Positions 59,453-64,000 of a stretch of 64,000 bases of DNA are shown here, piece by piece (position 1 is the stretch's first letter; each line of letters starts with the position of its first letter). The DNA lies in contig NC_062213.1 in the NCBI RefSeq assembly GCF_902686445.1, positions 56,369,268 through 56,433,267 on the forward strand. The letters run 5' to 3'. Below the pieces are notes generated by a model. That model searched no databases. It saw only the letters and a program-made list of their open reading frames with translations, and was not told where the DNA came from. This stretch comes from Sciurus carolinensis (lineage: Eukaryota; Chordata; Mammalia; Rodentia; Sciuridae). A program made the translations under genes and the position numbers.

Positions 59453-59809
59453 TGTGGCGGGCGAGCCCCAGGGCCCAGGGTTATGCCACATGCATCTAAG
59501 ATGGCGACTGGCAGAGAGCCAAACAGCGTGCTGAATGCACCTTGAGAAAAACAGGAAACGTTTACCATTGGCTGTATGATAATTAGTTCAGCCGCCTAGC
59601 GCGTGGACAGATGTATCTTACATGTATGCTTGAGCTCGTGATTGCTTGAACTTTAATAGGATTGGATGCACATATCTGGTTACAATTGCTTATGAGTGAG
59701 ACTGCTTATATATTGAGGATGTTATCCGAATAAAAGAGAAGCTGCTTCATGAACCTCTGAAGTGTACATGTCGTTTGTCCCGCTGGTTGGCGGCAAGCGG
59801 TAAGCGGCA
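59453..59809 (+). repeat. 5' LTR
   Basis: 357 bp, TGTGGCGGGCG...AAGCGGCA. It contains TCTAAGATGGCGACTGGCAG (59497, YY1-like AAGATGGCG), a TATATATT at 59707 and AATAAA at 59729-59734, only ~20 bp apart, suggesting a very short R region or an alternative TATA. The end is a GC-rich run of GGCAAGCGG-like units. Confidence 0.95.
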
Positions 59810-59811
59810 AG

Positions 59812-59829
59812 TGGTGGCCCGTATGGGGA
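59812..59829 (+). promoter_or_regulatory. primer binding site, tRNA-Ile type
   Basis: TGGTGGCCCGTATGGGGA starts two bases after the LTR. The complement of the last 18 bases of mature tRNA-Ile(AAU), CCA included, is TGGTGGCCCGTACGGGGA: 17 of 18 match, and the mismatch still permits a G-U pair. The Lys sites usual in betaretroviruses and the Phe site of mouse IAPs fit much worse. Confidence 0.85.
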
Positions 59830-59840
59830 ATGGTGAGCGC

Positions 59841-59850
59841 TCAGGTAAGT
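59841..59850 (+). promoter_or_regulatory. candidate splice donor in the provirus leader
   Basis: TCAGGTAAGT is a consensus donor (CAG/GTAAGT, cut after 59844), in the place where retroviruses splice to env RNA. Just upstream, ATG at 59824 opens a nine-codon frame that ends in the donor. Confidence 0.6.
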
Positions 59851-59993
59851 AAAAGACAGTTTTGCTAGCGTAATTAACAAGGTTTCCCTATTTGAGGAAA
59901 AGGTGGCCTTAAGGTTTTAACGGAAGATTCCCCTAGAGAGGGAATGTAATGAAAGGCTGTCCCAAGAGACAGCGAAGGAAGTCCTGTAAGTAA

Positions 59994-60746
59994 ATGAATA
60001 TGTGTAAGGTGTTATTTGTGTTACCTTTTCTTGTTTCGTTTCTGTTTGCTGTTGTGGCGATATGGACATTAGTTCGTTTCTGTCTGACTTCCAAAAAACC
60101 AAAATTCCAAGAACAGTTAAGAGAAGGGGAAAAGATATTCAAAACTGTCAAAGAAGAGCAATCAAGTCGAGCTTCTGAAAGAGAAAGTAGATGTTCAGAC
60201 CTCTGTGCCTCCGCCAGAGCAGTATTAACTCCAGAGATGGGAGTACAACCAATACCAACTTCGGTTGTCGGCCCATTACCTAAAGAAACAGTGGGACTAA
60301 TTCTGGGGAGGAGTTCTTCTGCTTTAAAAGGATTAAATATTGTCCCTGGAGTTATAGACCCTGATTTTACAGGAGAAATAAAAATCCTTGCTTCTTCACC
60401 CAGAGGTGTAGCAATAATAGCTCACGGTGATCGCATAGCACAATTGTTGGTCTTACCCAGCTGCCATGATCAATATCCATCAAAGAATATTATTAGGAGA
60501 AATAAAGGATTAGGTTCTACTGGCCAAAATATGGTCATGTTAACATTGGACTTAAAAGATAGACCTATGACAAAGTTAGTGATAGAAGGCAAAAGTTTTG
60601 AGGGCTTATTAGATACTGGGGCTGACAAAAGTATTATCAAAATTACAGAATGGCCCAAAGCCTGGTCACTTCAACAGGCAGATCAGACTTTAAGGGGATT
60701 GGGTACGGCTTCCAATCCTAACAAAAGCGCAACCATATTAAAATGA
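59994..60746 (+). pseudogene. ERV gag-start / dUTPase-protease fusion frame (250 codons)
   Basis: Residues 5-29 are strongly hydrophobic (VLFVLPFLVSFLFAVVAIW), a signal-anchor such as IAP-type Gag uses for ER targeting. After about residue 60 the frame jumps into dUTPase: DLCASA (69-74), GRSS (105-108), GVIDPDFTGEI (119-129), RIAQL (147-151) and a C-terminal GLGSTG (172-177). The aspartic protease follows, with the catalytic LLDTGAD at 205-211 and GLG at 235-237. Gag capsid and nucleocapsid are absent. The stop at 60744 ends the frame in the protease C-terminus. The long open frame with intact motifs is notable; activity without Gag-Pol context is unlikely. The ATG is the first in frame; the real start may differ. 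Confidence 0.85.
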
Positions 60747-60749
60747 AAG

Positions 60750-61691
60750 GTGGCTAACCAGGAGTTATGTTCTGATACTGCCCAACGTAATGCAGTTGCG
60801 GGCAATCCTCAATGGAATCTAAACATGCTGACAGGCCAAGGACCATATGAAGGGCAAGGTAATCAGATTAATTTCCACCCCGGTGTGTATCAACAAATTA
60901 ACCCTCAACTTTTAATCTATCATTATATGGATGATATTTTGCTAGCTCATAAGGAAAAACCTGTCTTAGAGCAATGTTATAATTCCTTTCTAAAGTCACT
61001 GGAAAGATGGGGCTTACATATTGCCATTAATAAAGTACAAATGACAGATACCAAAAACTTCCTGGGATCTATCATAAATGCAACTATGGTTAAACCCATA
61101 AAAATTACCATTTGGGTGGACAAACTTAGAACTTTAAATGATTTTCAAAAACTTTTGGGTGATATTAATTGGATTATACCTTACCTTCATTTACCCACCT
61201 CAAGTTTGGGCCCCCTGTTTGATATTCTTAAAGGTGATTCTGACCCCCTTTCTAAGTGGGTGCTTACCCCTAAGGCTCGAACAGCTCTCAAGCTTGTTGA
61301 AACAGCTATGGAAAAGGTTCATCTTGATCGTATTGACCTAGCTAAGCCTTTATCATTCATTGTCTTGGCCACAAATAAGTTACCCACAGGAGTGTTTTGG
61401 CAAAAAGGTCCTATTCTATGGGTTCACATGAATTATGCCCCTAACAAGGTCTTATCCTTGTTTACTGAATCTGTGGCAGAATTAATCCTTAAGGCGTTAA
61501 AAGTATCCCTTTCCACCTTTGGTATTCAACATGTCACAGGAATTCCCTATAATCCTACTGGACAAAGCATTGTTGAGCATGCCCATTTAACGCTTAAAAA
61601 TATGCTTTTTAAACAAAAAGAGGGAATAGGGGCATCATACAGATCCCCAAAAGACAAATTATCTGTTGCCTTGTTCATCTTAAATTTTTAA
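60750..61691 (+). pseudogene. ERV RT-integrase fusion frame (313 codons)
   Basis: The frame directly follows the protease stop. Residues 1-50 are a mix of the protease-RT junction and palm remnants. The catalytic YMDD lies at residues 59-62 (60924-60935), followed by the thumb/connection (WGLHIAINKVQ, LGDINWI, GPLFDILKGD, WVHMNYAPNKVLSLF). Fingers, most of the palm and RNase H are gone. From about residue 245 it is integrase: TGIPYNPTGQSIVEHAH (263-279) holds the catalytic-core Glu region. So two deletions were joined without breaking the frame. It ends at a TAA after 61688. Non-functional as RT or integrase because domains are missing. Confidence 0.88.
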
Positions 61692-61760
61692 AATCTTGAT
61701 TCTGAGGGCCAATCGGCTGCTGACCGTCATTCAGAGTCTAATAAAAAACATCTACCTCAA

Positions 61761-61973
61761 GTGCTCTGGAAGGACATTCTCTCAGGACAATGGAAAGGCC
61801 TGGATCCGGTATTAATCTGGACCCAAGGGTCTGTTTGTGTTTTCCCACAGGACGCTCAATCGTCAATTTGGGTGCTGGAGAGATTGGTCAAGGCCTCAAC
61901 AGAGACCCAAAAACAGGAAGAAGATGAGGAGGTTTCTCCTGCTGATGGTGTTGGCAATTTCTCACCAAGTTAA
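61761..61973 (+). pseudogene. ERV integrase C-terminal domain remnant
   Basis: The frame reads LWKDILSGQWKGLDPVLIWT then GSVCVFPQDAQ and WVLERLVK. This is the SH3-like C-terminal DNA-binding domain of betaretroviral integrase, with its Trp-rich start. It is in a different frame from the 313-codon piece. It overlaps the start of env, the usual pol-env overlap. Confidence 0.75.
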
Positions 61974-62290
61974 TGGAGGAGACTCACGTGAACTATGGGG
62001 GAGAGTAAAGACGTGGCCCTATCCTGTACCCCTTACCAACTCTTCTATTCTATATCCTCCTATTTTTACAATTGGCCACATTTCTCCAGTCTGCTGTTCA
62101 ATGGGGAAAAGAATGGTTTGGGTTTTTGTCCGGGGGAGGTCTATTGTGTGTTGTATCTGTTCTGTGCATACAGTGTTTATACAAAACGTGTATACATCGG
62201 CGCAGAGAAACAGCCATTATTCGCCAAGCTCTCATCGCAATTGATGCTGGCTCATCCCCCCAAGTCTGGTTAAATATGCTGGACCGGTAG
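61924..62290 (+). pseudogene. ERV env remnant: start joined to the tail
   Basis: ATG at 61924 (frame 61837-62244) begins MRRFLLLMVLAIS, a signal-peptide-like start overlapping the integrase end, and continues to WPYPVPLTNSSILYPP. After about 62045 this frame loses meaning. The frame ending at 62290 reads as a membrane segment plus cytoplasmic tail (FLSGGGLLCVVSVLCIQC then a basic RRR). So the surface subunit and most of the transmembrane subunit are deleted, and the join is out of frame. It cannot make an envelope protein. Confidence 0.6.
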
Positions 62291-62433
62291 TCAAAGACGG
62301 GTAAGATTCATGGGGAGCTCATACCGACCTAAGACAGGAAATGAGGGCTAGAGCCTCATTGTCCAATGACGGGTAAGGATGTTGCTCTGCCGTGGACGAC
62401 ATAAGACAGGCACGGTCTCTTTTATAAACAGAC

Positions 62434-62442
62434 AGGGGGAAA
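62434..62442 (+). promoter_or_regulatory. polypurine tract
   Basis: AGGGGGAAA immediately precedes the 3' LTR, as needed for plus-strand priming; purines extend upstream (GACAGGGGGAAA). Confidence 0.9.
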
Positions 62443-62819
62443 TGTGGCGGGCGAGACCCGGGGCCCAGGGTTATGCCACATGCATCTAAGATGGCGACTG
62501 GCAGAGAGCCAAAGGGCGTGCTGAATGTGCCTTGAGAAAAACAGGAAGCTTTTACCATTGGCTGTATGATAATTAGTTCAGCCGCCTAGCGCGTGGACAG
62601 ATATATCTTACATGTATGCTTGAGCTCGTGATCGCTTGACCTTTAATAGGATTGGATGGACATATCTGTTTACAATTGCATATGCATGAGACTGCTTATA
62701 CATTGAGGATGTTATCCGAATAAAGGAGAAACTGCTTCATGAACCTCTGAAGTGTACATGTCGTTTGTCCCGCTGGTCGGCGGCAAGTGGCAAGCGGCAG
62801 CAAGCAGCAGCAAGCAGCA
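62443..62819 (+). repeat. 3' LTR
   Basis: 377 bp, TGTGGCGGGCG...AAGCAGCA. It matches the 5' LTR apart from about 22 substitutions and an extra ~20 bp of GCAGCAAGCAGC-type repeats at the end. AATAAA is at 62719-62724. Confidence 0.95.
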
Positions 62820-62825
62820 TTGAAG
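62820..62825. repeat. provirus TSD, right copy (TTGAAG)
   Basis: Exact match to 59447-59452. Confidence 0.93.
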
Positions 62826-63097
62826 TCCAACAATAATAGGAACACTCAGAAATATTTTGGATTGCCAGCTTTTTGTCCTACTGATTGTTAGATTCACCCT
62901 TAGCATCATTCCTAAAACACACCTAAAAGGCAAAAGAAAAAAAAAATCCATTAAAAAGCACAATTAGAACATCTTTTATTAAATTTAGATTTGTTTGTTT
63001 AACTTTGGCTGAAGACAATCTATACGAGATGAGAGAAAGTGAATGGAATCCTGTGATGAAGCCTGTTGGTGAAACTGAATAGCAACTTGTTAACAGA
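62826..63097. other. unassigned flank
   Basis: I see no recognisable element. Confidence 0.4.
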
Positions 63098-63168
63098 GAA
63101 CCGCCATGGTGTGATGGTTAGCATACTGGTCCCAAATTCGGAAGAATGCCAGTTTGAGATCAACCTGT
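63098..63168 (+). pseudogene. tRNA-like sequence (tRNA-Gln-like pseudogene or tRNA-derived repeat)
   Basis: CCATGGTGTGATGGTTAGCA (63104) matches the D-arm/A-box of tRNA-Gln with one difference. A B-box-like AGTTTGAGATC (63151-63161) follows at the right distance. The anticodon arm and acceptor ends do not pair properly, so it is not a working tRNA. It could be the head of an unknown tRNA-derived SINE; a TTATTTTATTTTATTTTTTA stretch follows. Confidence 0.4.
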
Positions 63169-64000
63169 AAAGATACTTATTTTATTTTATTTTTTAGTTC
63201 GTAGTTAATCAGGGAAGTAGAAGATTGCAGTTAAGATTTTAATTTTCCTTTCTCCTCATGCTGTAGAATTAAGAAGAATTAGCTTTCAGGTACAGTGGAG
63301 AAGGGGGGAGGGGCTAGGAAGGAGCCCACGAAAACCACCCAGGTCTGCCATTCTATGTGTGGCCCCACAGGTGATTTAAAAGCCTGCGCCATTGGCACCT
63401 CCAGTCTGAGCATTGTTTCTCCTCTTGTTTTGGTGGCCTGGCCCTGAGGGACTCTGCTAGGGCAGGAACTAACCAAGCTCTATTGGAGTAGGCAAGATTG
63501 TGTGAGCTTTCCCAGTGGCCATGGCTGCTGCCTCCCATCGCCCTGCCCAGGGTTAAAAACCATGCCACTTCTGCAGCACGGGAGCTGTGGGGGAGCACAC
63601 ATATTTAAATTATGAAACTTGCCAATTAATTTCCCGTTTTCTGGGTCAGAGATTTTCCCCTGAATTCCTGATTATGATCTTTTCTCCCAGCATTTTAAAT
63701 TTCCACATCTATCACAGTTAGTTGGGCTTTACTTTCAGGTTAGGCTGCACAGCCAATTTCTGCAGCTCTCCCAGCAGACAGGAACCGCGGGAGCTAGCAG
63801 ACTAGGCGTGCAGACTCGTTGATCTCATCTGTACAATTTAAAGCGACCAAGTCTGTTACCACTTTTAAGAATTGTAGAAGTTGCATTCTCTTTGCTGAAT
63901 TTCCAGTCTGATTACAGTATCAACTATTGTTGGGTAGATTTCTCCCTTTTAGAGTTAAAATTCCCTATGTTTAAGGTCACGCTATAGACAGATTATTAGG
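63169..64000. other. unassigned, moderately GC-rich sequence at the window edge
   Basis: 63280-63600 and 63740-63830 are richer in GC than the rest of the window (e.g. GGAACCGCGGGAGCTAGCAG at 63782). The reverse complement has the look of an old L1 5' UTR, but no landmark is decisive. Minus-strand frames of 65 and 81 codons have no motif. Confidence 0.3.

Larger units (their letters stand above)
59453..62819 (+). mobile_element. internally deleted class II endogenous retrovirus (betaretrovirus/IAP-like)
   Basis: The order is 5' LTR, primer binding site, splice donor, gag-start/dUTPase-protease frame, RT-integrase frame, env remnants, polypurine tract, 3' LTR, within TTGAAG duplications. dUTPase fused upstream of protease and the 6-bp TSD place it in class II. 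The interior is only about 2.63 kb, against 6-8 kb for a complete element: nearly all of gag, the front of RT, RNase H, most of integrase and nearly all of env are missing. The two LTRs differ at roughly 22 of 357 aligned sites by my eye count (~6%), so the insertion is moderately old. It cannot encode a virus. Confidence 0.95.

Noticed and set aside
59812..59829. Lys- or Phe-type primer binding site
   Set aside because: Alignment to the Lys site needs an insertion and several mismatches, and the Phe site matches only at its ends, while tRNA-Ile fits at 17 of 18 positions.
1..64000. CRISPR array, bacterial operon or phage system
   Set aside because: No regularly spaced repeats, no dense coding; repeat content (L1, MIR, MaLR, ID SINE) is mammalian throughout.

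Overview
The window is a gene-poor, AT-rich stretch of mammalian nuclear DNA. I found no convincing host protein-coding exon. Almost everything I can support is retroelement sequence: LINE-1 (L1) of several ages, MaLR-type and class II LTRs, ancient MIR/L2 and DNA-transposon fossils, a few tRNA-derived SINEs and microsatellites. Two minus-strand SINEs near 55.9 and 56.1 kb look like rodent ID-type elements of the form I associate with squirrels, and the youngest L1s share a lineage-specific 3' UTR. A squirrel-like rodent is therefore my best inference, not a proof.

Layout. 0-16.4 kb: unassigned sequence with L1 3' ends, an old L1 split by two other repeats (3.1-5.5 kb), an L1M remnant (5.9-7.0 kb), MIR/L2 fossils and two MaLR LTRs (15.0-16.1 kb). 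16.46-23.48 kb: one nearly full-length plus-strand L1 with 17-bp target-site duplications (TSDs), decayed ORF1 and ORF2, and a second, rearranged L1 lodged in its 5' UTR. 23.5-40.7 kb: mostly unassigned, with MIR, L2, an MST-like LTR, L1M fragments and a minimal L1 insertion only 31 bp long between 21-bp TSDs (31.9 kb). 40.7-45.1 kb: two younger minus-strand L1s inserted in and next to an L1M 5' region; one has a twin-priming inversion, the other an apparent 3' transduction. 45.1-51 kb: a MaLR LTR, a 114-bp sequence present twice, and other fossils. 51.1-52.0 kb: a solo class II LTR nested in an older LTR. 54-59 kb: L1 5' UTR/ORF1-like sequence interrupted by SINEs and another L1 3' end.

59,447-62,825 is the most informative locus. 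It is a class II endogenous retrovirus with two TG...CA LTRs, a matching 6-bp TSD (TTGAAG), a polypurine tract, a dUTPase-protease reading frame, an RT/integrase reading frame and env remnants, all heavily deleted. Its primer binding site matches the 3' end of tRNA-Ile at 17 of 18 positions, an unexpected primer for a betaretrovirus/IAP-like element.

No operon-like or defence system is present. The interest lies in insertion mechanics (transduction, inversion, micro-insertion, nested LTRs) and in this deleted tRNA-Ile-primed class II provirus. Family names for ancient repeats rest on remembered consensus patterns and were not checked against a library.
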